Part shown: piece by piece, positions 1 through 5,707 of the stretch | How positions within the stretch are numbered: the stretch's first letter is position 1 | Layout: each line of letters starts with the position of its first letter | Origin: CAYNUJ01 sp964573255 | Lineage (GTDB): Bacteria > Bacteroidota > Ignavibacteria > Ignavibacteriales > Melioribacteraceae | Direction: 5' to 3' | Length of the DNA stretch: 5,929 bases | Assembly: GCA_964573255.1 (NCBI GenBank) | Contig: CAZNJB010000088.1 | Span: forward strand, 1 to 5,929 | Notes under the pieces: model-generated | Told to the model about the DNA's origin: nothing | Databases searched by the model: none | Seen by the model: only the letters and a program-made list of their open reading frames with translations | Program-made: the position numbers and the translations under genes

Positions 1-160
1 GTATGATTCTTTATTTTTTTTTGCTCATTTCCAGATAAAATTCTTTAAAGTTATATGGTCAAATAGGATTTCAGTGTAACAAATATTCATAAAAATTTTA
101 TAAAGCTATGTATTTTATATTACAATTTTAAAAAGTTTTTTTAACATTAGGCTTATAAAT

Positions 161-586
161 ATGAATAAAATAATTATTGTTTTTTTTATGATAATCATAT
201 TGGTTCAACAAGATTTTGCCCAAGTAAAAGAAGATACAAACTTTGTTAAAGTTGACAACACAAATTTTATAAATGCTAATGCTTTAGATCATTTATATTC
301 TCCAAAATTATTTAATGCTAATACTTTAGGTAAAAAATATTTATCAAAACACAATATAATTCTACTGAATCATACGCTGTTGAGCTATAAATTAAACATA
401 GATTTATTTTATATGCCTATCAACCAATCGAATATTGATGAATTAAAATCGTTTAAAAAATCCATGAGTGTTTTGTTAATCAAAGAGTATAAAAAAAGAA
501 ATAAATATGATCTTGGGAAAGTTGGACAATTTTTGGGTCTTACAAGAGATGTTACTGCAATTATAATCGCAATTCTATCTTTATAA
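161..586 (+). CDS. Small secreted hypothetical protein with hydrophobic C-terminus
   Basis: I do not recognise a characterised family in this 141-residue protein. The first 20 residues look like a Sec signal peptide: Lys3, a long Ile/Val/Phe/Met stretch, then DFA|Q with probable cleavage between Ala20 and Gln21, typical of Bacteroidota. The mature part is Asn- and Lys-rich and contains an imperfect 14-residue tandem repeat (36-49 and 50-63, sharing N-A-N-x-L-x3-Y). It ends with a motif around YDLGKVGQFLGL (116-127) and a hydrophobic tail (131-141, VTAIIIAILSL) that could touch a membrane. The ATG follows a weak AGG at 149-151, and no better start is visible. The gene lies 42 nt upstream of the radical SAM gene on the same strand, so co-transcription is possible, but nothing in its sequence ties it to peptide maturation. 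The reading frame and export are fairly secure; the function is unknown. Confidence 0.75.
   Translation: MNKIIIVFFMIIILVQQDFAQVKEDTNFVKVDNTNFINANALDHLYSPKLFNANTLGKKYLSKHNIILLNHTLLSYKLNIDLFYMPINQSNIDELKSFKKSMSVLLIKEYKKRNKYDLGKVGQFLGLTRDVTAIIIAILSL
266..349 (+). repeat. Two 42-nt imperfect tandem units inside the small secreted protein gene
   Basis: Units 266-307 and 308-349 align without gaps at about 30 of 42 positions by eye, and both contain AATGCTAAT followed by CTTTAG. They encode residues 36-49 and 50-63, keeping the frame and the pattern N-A-N-x-L-x3-Y. This looks like an old in-frame duplication rather than simple low complexity. Confidence 0.5.
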
Positions 587-597
587 ATAAAGAGATT

Positions 598-605
598 TAG
601 CTTTG
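598..605 (+). promoter_or_regulatory. Possible Bacteroidota -7 promoter element (TAGCTTTG)
   Basis: TAGCTTTG exactly matches the Bacteroidota consensus TAnnTTTG and lies about 24 nt before the preferred start of the radical SAM gene. I see no TTTG-like -33 element at the usual distance upstream, so this may be a chance match in AT-rich DNA. If real, it would let the maturase be transcribed separately from the upstream secreted protein. Confidence 0.22.
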
Positions 606-615
606 TTTACTAAAT

Positions 616-620
616 GGAGG
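616..620 (+). promoter_or_regulatory. Shine-Dalgarno GGAGG deciding the maturase start
   Basis: GGAGG sits 8 nt before the ATG at 629, ideal spacing, and overlaps the last base of an earlier in-frame ATG at 614. An upstream start at 614 would place the ribosome site inside the coding sequence, so 629 is the better start. The resulting N-terminus, MKTSVYNIYI, also fits the usual beginning of radical SAM/SPASM maturases. Confidence 0.7.
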
Positions 621-628
621 AAAAACTA

Positions 629-2011
629 ATGAAAACTAGTGTGTATAATATTTATATTAATTTACCAAAGCTAAATCAATATATATTGGTACATGGCTAT
701 ACGGGTGCGATAGATTTAATTAATGATAAGCTTTATAAAAATATTAAGTACGAAAATTTTCAATCACTATCACAAAAAGAAATTATATACCTTTTAAAAC
801 GAGGATACTTAACGGAAAAAACTAAGATTGAAGAAAAAAATAGAGTTGCCGATATAGCTAAGATGTTGCTAAAAAAAGAAAATATGAAAAAAAATTATTC
901 TTTCTTGATTTAGTATGATTGCAATTTTAGATGTCCTTATTGTTACGAATCTAAAATTTCTTCCAATGGCGATTTGTGGTCGAAAGAAACATTTGATACA
1001 GAAAAGGTTTACGCTGCTTTTTCTATTATTGATAATAGTTGTCAGGATAATTCAGATAAATCTGTTTTATTAATTGGTGGTGAACCTCTTTTGAAAAAAA
1101 ACTTTCTAGTGGTTTCTGATATTGTAAATAAATCGATAGAAAGAAATTTTAAAGTATCTGCAATAACTAACGGTTATGAAATAGAAGAGTATAAAAATAT
1201 AATTGGTAAAAATGGAATTTCTTATCTTCAGATTACAGTTGATGGTGATGAGCATAGTCATAATAAAAGAAGACCTCATTTTAGTGAAAAAGAATCATTT
1301 AAGAAAATTATTGACAATATATCAATAGCTCTTAATAAAAAAGTTAATATTTCATTAAGAATTAATGTAGATTCACAAAATATAAATACGTTGAACTCTT
1401 TAATTGAAATATTTGAGAAAAGAAAATGGAATCATAATAGTCATTTTAGATGTTACTTAACTCCTATTCGATCTTGTGATAATGCAATTTATCAATCTTC
1501 AAACAATAAAAATTTATGTTCATTGGATGGAGATTTACTAAAAACACATAGTGTTAATGAAATATTAAAAAACAAAAAGAAGCAAAATTCCAAATACTCT
1601 ATTTTCCAGGGAGTTAATAGCTCACTAAAGGATTCAATAGAAAAAGCCCTTCTCACAAAAACTAGCATAGTATTAAAAGGCAATTTTTGTGGTGCTACTG
1701 GCTCTAATATTGTATTTGATCCAAAAGGGGATATTTACTCTTGCTTAGAATTCGTGGGGTATGAAGATAAAAAAATAGGTAAATATTATCCACTTTTAGA
1801 TAATCCGTTATTATTAAAAAACAAATTTTCTAATAGGCAAATATATAATATGGATGGTTGTAGTGAATGCAAATATGCACTTATTTGTGGTGGCGGTTGT
1901 ATGGCGATGGCGGAAGATGCTTATGGTAACTTAATGAAATCATATTGTGATAACTTCCCCAAAATATTTAAGCAGTATATGCGAGAGGCGTTTTTAGAAA
2001 AGGACAAATAA
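629..2011 (+). CDS. Radical SAM/SPASM peptide maturase, interrupted by an in-frame TAG
   Basis: This is a predicted iron-sulfur enzyme of the radical SAM/SPASM class, which cleaves S-adenosylmethionine to start radical chemistry and usually cross-links or otherwise modifies a ribosomal peptide. The frame spans 460 codons. Residues 1-94 (stop at 911) form an N-terminal region resembling the peptide-binding part of such maturases (SVYNIYI, then HGYTGAIDL). The core follows the stop: C98-x3-C102-x2-C105 for the SAM-binding 4Fe-4S cluster, GGEP at 150-153, and a TVDGDEHSHNKRRPH segment typical of the family. The C-terminus has a complete SPASM cysteine set: C354-x12-G-x4-C372, then C411-x2-C414-x5-C420-x3-C424, and C440. 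Codon 95 is TAG, and it is the only interruption. The sole later in-frame start candidate noted, TTG 974, comes after the first cluster motif, so a product begun there would lack SAM binding. Readthrough, a recent null mutation and a sequencing error all remain possible. The likely substrate is the peptide at 2220-2375. Confidence 0.85.
911..913 (+). other. In-frame amber codon inside the maturase gene
   Basis: Reading from 629, the codons run TTC TTG ATT TAG TAT GAT TGC AAT, so FLI-stop-YDCNFRCPYC. Both sides belong to one family-typical stretch, because radical SAM proteins usually have a hydrophobic strand, then one or two polar residues, then CNxxCxYC. No frameshift is needed, and all other codons from 629 to 2008 are open. 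A Ser, Gln, Lys or Leu codon could become TAG by one base change. All complete genes in the window end in TAA or TGA, which fits amber reassignment but is far too few cases to argue for it. Confidence 0.9.
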
Positions 2012-2034
2012 AAACTTTTATAAAAACAAATTAT

Positions 2035-2068
2035 AAAGGAGGTGATCGTTATGCTAACATTATTGTAA
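2035..2068 (+). promoter_or_regulatory. Extended Shine-Dalgarno (13-nt anti-SD complement) with five-codon ORF
   Basis: AAAGGAGGTGATC (2035-2047) is a perfect 13-nt complement to the conserved bacterial 16S rRNA 3' end (GATCACCTCCTTT). Eight nt after its GGAGG core is ATG 2051, which opens a five-codon frame, Met-Leu-Thr-Leu-Leu, stopping at TAA 2066-2068. A 16-bp hairpin begins 1 nt after the stop. Such a strong ribosome site on so short a frame suggests a leader-peptide or attenuator arrangement, or a ribosome-loading site that protects the maturase mRNA end. The sequence features are certain; the role is inference. Confidence 0.55.
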
Positions 2069-2069
2069 A

Positions 2070-2106
2070 ACTGGGATACTAATTTTGTTTAAATTAGTAT
2101 CCCAGT
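2070..2106 (+). terminator. Perfect 16-bp hairpin after the maturase gene (terminator or attenuator)
   Basis: Arms 2070-2085 and 2091-2106 pair perfectly (core CTGGGATACTAATTT with AAATTAGTATCCCAG) around a 5-nt loop, TGTTT. Its place, about 60 nt after the maturase stop, suits a transcript end. However, no T-run follows the right arm (ATGAAAC comes next), so it is not a textbook intrinsic terminator. RNA stabilisation, or attenuation coupled to the five-codon ORF just upstream, is equally possible. Confidence 0.55.
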
Positions 2107-2136
2107 ATGAAACATTGCAATATTGGATACAAAAAC

Positions 2137-2165
2137 AATTCACTATTATCCTGGTTTAGTGAATT
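2137..2165. repeat. Inverted repeat, 9-bp arms, upstream of the precursor gene
   Basis: AATTCACTA (2137-2145) and TAGTGAATT (2157-2165) are exact reverse complements with an 11-nt spacer. It lies 55 nt before the precursor start. It could be an RNA hairpin in the leader or an operator for a dimeric regulator. No T-run follows, so it is unlikely to be a terminator. Confidence 0.4.
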
Positions 2166-2207
2166 AATAATGTATTAAAAACAAGCCAATTATTTTATAA
2201 CTAAAAT

Positions 2208-2212
2208 AAGGG
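2208..2212 (+). promoter_or_regulatory. Shine-Dalgarno-like AAGGG of the precursor gene
   Basis: AAGGG lies 7 nt before ATG 2220. The same AAGGGA core appears 6 nt before the TPR gene start (2487-2491), which supports both starts and suggests a shared local style of ribosome site. Confidence 0.55.
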
Positions 2213-2219
2213 AATACCA

Positions 2220-2375
2220 ATGAAAGATGAAGAAAAGGAAAAAATGGAACAATTAAACGATGTAATCTTTGATCCAGACCTTAGTGTTGAGGAATTAGAG
2301 GAGAGGTTGGAATTAAGTGATACTTGGGTTTGTCTTAATGTAAACTGTGGGTTAAATTGCCCAAGTTGGGCCTAA
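2220..2375 (+). CDS. Putative Cys-rich RiPP precursor peptide
   Basis: This 51-residue frame reads like a modified-peptide precursor. Residues 1-32 form a highly charged, helix-prone leader rich in Glu and Lys, ending in LSVEELEERLEL, a leader style seen in several RiPP classes. The tail, roughly 34-51, is abruptly different: uncharged apart from Asp34, with three cysteines at 38, 43 and 47 (CX4CX3C), each of the last two preceded by Asn, and Trp36 and Trp50 near its borders (WVCLNVNCGLNCPSWA). There is no signal peptide and no double-Gly site, so the leader cut site is uncertain. An AAGGG ribosome site precedes it and a strong terminator follows. Its GC content, about 36% by hand count (56 of 156), seems higher than its surroundings. 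Position about 210 nt after a radical SAM/SPASM gene suggests thioether (ranthipeptide- or sactipeptide-like) or other radical cross-links. Ser/Thr are scarce in the tail, which argues against lanthionines. I cannot assign it to a named family. Confidence 0.75.
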   Translation: MKDEEKEKMEQLNDVIFDPDLSVEELEERLELSDTWVCLNVNCGLNCPSWA

Positions 2376-2387
2376 TTGCATTGTTGA

Positions 2388-2425
2388 AATTGGTTGCTCT
2401 TTTTTTTGAGCAACCAATTATTTTT
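2388..2425 (+). terminator. Intrinsic terminator after the precursor gene
   Basis: Arms 2388-2399 (AATTGGTTGCTC) and 2408-2419 (GAGCAACCAATT) pair perfectly over 12 bp, around a loop of eight T. A T-rich stretch (ATTTTTAT) follows. It lies 12 nt after the precursor stop and separates the precursor from the TPR-terpene operon. Confidence 0.8.
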
Positions 2426-2497
2426 ATAATATGTAGTTTATGTATTATCGTAATAAATGTTTTACAGTTAATATTTACAATAAATTAAGGGATTGTA

Positions 2498-3661
2498 ATG
2501 TGTAAATCGCTTTTTATTTTTATTCTTCTTTACTCATATAGTTTTTGTTTGGCACAAAACAAAAATATTCATTCAATGGATGATGACATTTCTAAAATAA
2601 TAAATTTAACTTATAACCTTAAATTTGATGAAGCATTAGTTTTAATTCATAATAATATAGATTTTTCTCATTCAAAACTCCAATGGAAGTATTTAAAAGG
2701 TATGGTGTTATTCCGTCGTAGTCTTTTTATCAGTCAAAATGTTAGTATGGGTAATATAAAAGAAAAACAACATTTTAATCAATTACTTGAATCGTCCTAT
2801 TCTGAATTCTTACAAGTTGCAAGAATTGGTGATAGTATTCTTACTAAAAATCCGAATGATACATTAGCATTATTTTTTACAGGTGCAGCATATGGCTATA
2901 TTGGCTTGTACCATGCAAATAAAGGTGATTTATTTAAGGCAGCGTCTGAGGGTAAAAAGGGAATAAACTATCATGATAAATTAATAAAACTAGAACCAAC
3001 AATAAATGATACATATTTAAGTAAAGGAATATTTAATTTTTATACAAGTAATGTTCCATGGTATTTAAAACCAATTCTATGGATATTGGGCAAAATTGGA
3101 AGTGAGGATAAAGCCCTTAAATATCTAATTTATGTTAGTGAACATGGTATTCTGGCAAAGTTTGAAGCAATGGAGTTTTTAACTAAACTTTATATTAGAC
3201 AAGATAATAATGAATTAGCAAAAGAAACTATTAACAAACTTATTGCATATTTACCTAAAGCAAAATATTTTTATTTATTGAACTTTGCAAATGAATTTAT
3301 TCTATATGAAAAGTTTGATAAAAGTACTGAATTATTACAATATGCAATAACCTTGTCTAAAAAAGAAAAAATTACTATTTCATTAAAAGAAACTATAGGT
3401 TATATATATATTCGTTTGGCAATGAATTATAAGATTAAGCATAAGTATCGTAAAACAATTTCTATATTACAAGACCTGATACATTTAGATATAGCACCTG
3501 AATATAATTCAATTAGTCACCTTGTAATTGGTAATTCTTATGAAGCCTTGAACGAAAAGAATAGTGCAAAGGATTACTTTAATTGGGTAGTAAATAATAG
3601 TAAGAATATCAATCATCAAAAGAAGGCAAAAGAAAGATTATCAAAATTATTAAAAAAATAA
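2498..3661 (+). CDS. Secreted tetratricopeptide-repeat protein
   Basis: This 387-residue protein starts with a Sec signal peptide: Lys3, hydrophobic LFIFILLYSYSF, and probable cleavage after CLA before Gln20. Cys17 does not sit in a convincing lipobox, so a soluble periplasmic protein is more likely than a lipoprotein. The rest is helical with TPR-like pairs, for example 35-55 (NLKFDEALVLI), 124-165 (FFTGAAYGYIGLYHANKGDLFKA spread over this span), 222-250 and 302-368 (SHLVIGNSYEALNEKNSAKDYF near 339-361). A VPWYLKPILWILG segment (186-198) followed by a charged GSEDKAL turn matches a recurring bacterial TPR family in which such a loop precedes further repeats. TPR proteins act as protein-binding scaffolds; the partner here is unknown. 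It starts 6 nt after AAGGG (2487-2491) and ends 17 nt before the terpene cyclase fusion gene, so co-expression is likely. How a periplasmic scaffold would serve a probably cytoplasmic enzyme is unclear. Confidence 0.8.
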   Translation: MCKSLFIFILLYSYSFCLAQNKNIHSMDDDISKIINLTYNLKFDEALVLIHNNIDFSHSKLQWKYLKGMVLFRRSLFISQNVSMGNIKEKQHFNQLLESSYSEFLQVARIGDSILTKNPNDTLALFFTGAAYGYIGLYHANKGDLFKAASEGKKGINYHDKLIKLEPTINDTYLSKGIFNFYTSNVPWYLKPILWILGKIGSEDKALKYLIYVSEHGILAKFEAMEFLTKLYIRQDNNELAKETINKLIAYLPKAKYFYLLNFANEFILYEKFDKSTELLQYAITLSKKEKITISLKETIGYIYIRLAMNYKIKHKYRKTISILQDLIHLDIAPEYNSISHLVIGNSYEALNEKNSAKDYFNWVVNNSKNINHQKKAKERLSKLLKK

Positions 3662-3678
3662 ATCAATGGAATTATGAT

Positions 3679-5700
3679 ATGGAAATTGAGTTATCTATTA
3701 AAGAAAAGTGTTTTAATGAATATATATCTGAAATCGACTCATTATTTGATGAAAATATGATCAGTAATTGCTTTAAAAACAATTTCAACAAAATTAAAGA
3801 TAGTATATATTTAGTCTATCCATTTTATTTCGCAACATATTTTGAAGGTATTGAAGAGCGTAAATTATTTGATCTTGCTTTATGTGGTAACCTGTATTTC
3901 TCATACTTGTTAATGCTTGATGCGTTCATTGATAATGAGGCTGACGGTGCGTCCTTAATCGCTTTGCATGCCATACATGAAAAGGCTATAATTAAACTTA
4001 CCGAACTTTTTAATACTGATTCATTATTCTGGAATTATTTTAAATTGTATAGCAATTCCTATTTTTTAGGTATTGAAAAAGAAATCAACTTATTGAAAAA
4101 TAAGAAAATGTATTCTTATTCCTTATTTAAAGAGATAACAAAAGCCCAATGTTCATTCGCTAAATGTTCTACATCAGGTTTACTCGTAATGTCTAAAATT
4201 ATTTCGGATGATGATCCATTTATCAAAACGCAAGATGAATTCCACATAGGACTTCAGATTTTAGATGATATAAAAGATTGGAAAGCTGACTATAAAAACA
4301 ATAAAAGCTCATGGCTATTGTCTGTTATTTTATCGGATAAATCATTTTATGATAAACTTGATAAAACTAATGATAAAGTAAATACTATAGGCAAATATAT
4401 TTATTTAACAGACTTAGGCACAAACCAGATAAAAAAAGCGATATTGCATTTTAAAAAAGCAAAAAAATTATGTGCATCTTATAATATTCCAGCTTGGGTA
4501 AATCTTATTGAAAAGCATATTCTAAAATGCGAGGTTCTTATTCAAGATTTCATATTTAATAAAAATTTTGTAATTCATCAAAAAATCTCAAAAGAAAAAC
4601 ATATAATTAACAAATATAGTTCTAAGGATGATTATGATAAAGCGCCGTATTTAACTTCGCTTAAAAAAGGTATTGCTTATTTATTAGTTGAGCGCAAAAA
4701 TAATTACAATGAAGCAAATCACGCAATGCGATTACCTTCGTCAGAGAAAAGGGATTCCGGATACGGGAAAATTGTAGTTGGTAATCTTTTTCAAAGGACA
4801 TTGTTGGTTGAAACATTTCTTGATATAAATTTAATAATACCCAATTTAATAGAGAAGAATATTATTTATGAAGACATTGATATTATAATAAATCTACGCA
4901 TGAAGCCATCACTAATGGGATGGAATTATTTTCCTGGTTACAAATTTCTACCACCAGATACTGATGATTTAGCTCAGGTTATCCATATTTTATCAAAATC
5001 ATCTTATCCAAATACCCACAAATATATTGACGATATTATTGAAATTTTAATTAAATACAATAAAAACTCAGATGATACTTTTAAAACTTGGATAATTGAT
5101 CCTCATGATGATAGTGAACACCAAAAAAAATTAAAACTCGCTATAAAAAATTATTGGGGTGATTATAAAGGGAGAGATATTGAAGTAACTGCAAATTTTC
5201 TTTATTCACTTTCTCTCTATAATCCCAATAAATTTAAAAAAATAATCTTTAATGGTCTGAGTGCTATTTTATCAGCCCAATCAACGAAAGGGTGTTGGGA
5301 CAGCATTTGGTATTGGGATTCTTTTTATGGTACTTATATTTCAGTTCGATTATTAGTTAAAATGAAAGTAAAAAAAAGATATTTAGAGAATGCAAAAAAA
5401 TTTATTTTGACAACACAAAATACTGACGGTGGTTGGGGATTTAATAATAGCAATCCACTTAATACATCACTAGCACTGTTAACTTTAGCAAGTCTTAAAA
5501 CTAACAATATTGCTTTTCCGAAGGAAGTACTAAATAAAGGACTTTTATATTTAATAAATGAGCAAGACCAGTTTGGTTCTTGGGAAAAAAGCCCATTTAT
5601 TAGAATGAGAATGGGAGCAAAAGACAATTCATATGGCAGTGTTACAGTTACTACATCATTTGTTGTAAGAGCATTAGCTCAATTTCTAAAGTTTTCTTGA
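3679..5700 (+). CDS. Fused class I isoprenoid synthase-like / class II terpene cyclase-like protein
   Basis: This 673-residue protein joins two terpenoid-enzyme halves. Residues about 1-300 resemble the class I isoprenoid synthase fold: DAFIDNEAD at 81-89 gives a first Asp-rich motif, and LQILDDIKDW at 192-201 gives a second of DDxxD type, both expected to bind Mg2+ and a diphosphate. Residues about 320-673 resemble a class II cyclase with an alpha-alpha barrel. DTDD at 427-430 fits the DXDD acid motif, and QW-type repeats occur around 539-562 (CWDSIWYW), 580-606 (QNTDGGWGF) and 629-667 (QFGSWEK). The likely reaction is making or ionising a prenyl diphosphate and protonation-initiated cyclisation, but product and substrate cannot be read from sequence. 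The C-terminal half is shorter than the usual squalene-hopene cyclase (over 600 residues). The class I half comes first, opposite to the plant bifunctional diterpene cyclase order. No signal peptide is seen. No clear ribosome site precedes ATG 3679. The start of the PqqD-like gene follows after 7 nt. Confidence 0.8.
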   Translation: MEIELSIKEKCFNEYISEIDSLFDENMISNCFKNNFNKIKDSIYLVYPFYFATYFEGIEERKLFDLALCGNLYFSYLLMLDAFIDNEADGASLIALHAIHEKAIIKLTELFNTDSLFWNYFKLYSNSYFLGIEKEINLLKNKKMYSYSLFKEITKAQCSFAKCSTSGLLVMSKIISDDDPFIKTQDEFHIGLQILDDIKDWKADYKNNKSSWLLSVILSDKSFYDKLDKTNDKVNTIGKYIYLTDLGTNQIKKAILHFKKAKKLCASYNIPAWVNLIEKHILKCEVLIQDFIFNKNFVIHQKISKEKHIINKYSSKDDYDKAPYLTSLKKGIAYLLVERKNNYNEANHAMRLPSSEKRDSGYGKIVVGNLFQRTLLVETFLDINLIIPNLIEKNIIYEDIDIIINLRMKPSLMGWNYFPGYKFLPPDTDDLAQVIHILSKSSYPNTHKYIDDIIEILIKYNKNSDDTFKTWIIDPHDDSEHQKKLKLAIKNYWGDYKGRDIEVTANFLYSLSLYNPNKFKKIIFNGLSAILSAQSTKGCWDSIWYWDSFYGTYISVRLLVKMKVKKRYLENAKKFILTTQNTDGGWGFNNSNPLNTSLALLTLASLKTNNIAFPKEVLNKGLLYLINEQDQFGSWEKSPFIRMRMGAKDNSYGSVTVTTSFVVRALAQFLKFS

Positions 5701-5707
5701 GAAGAAA

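Noticed and set aside
2..79. Open frame of 25 codons from the left edge to TAA 77-79, possible tail of an upstream gene
   Set aside because: Too short and Phe-rich from T-runs to support as coding. Region 1-160 otherwise holds no convincing gene, promoter or terminator.
614..628. Earlier in-frame ATG at 614 as start of the maturase
   Set aside because: The GGAGG at 616-620 lies inside that extension and is ideally spaced for ATG 629, so the five extra residues are unlikely to be translated.
1492..1683. 63-codon minus-strand ORF inside the maturase gene
   Set aside because: It is a reverse-strand shadow of a well-supported coding region with no ribosome site or family features.
974..2011. 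Independent gene starting at TTG 974
   Set aside because: It would lack the CX3CX2C motif at 920-943, which lies in the same frame directly upstream. The frame is the continuation of the gene opened at 629.
2107..2178. 23-residue ORF (starting MKHCNIGYKN) as a second peptide precursor
   Set aside because: Its start abuts the right arm of the hairpin, it has no ribosome site, and it overlaps the inverted repeat at 2137-2165. It has no leader-core pattern.
2320..2375. Precursor as a lanthipeptide
   Set aside because: Only two or three Ser/Thr lie near the cysteines, and no LanB, LanC or LanM-like gene is visible; the adjacent enzyme is radical SAM/SPASM.
2440..2505. 21-residue ORF with two cysteines before the TPR gene
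   Set aside because: There is no ribosome site, it overlaps the TPR start out of frame, and its composition matches the AT-rich spacer.
5334..5627. 97-codon minus-strand ORF inside the terpene cyclase fusion
   Set aside because: It is a shadow of the QW-repeat region on the opposite strand, and the + strand protein there has clear family motifs.
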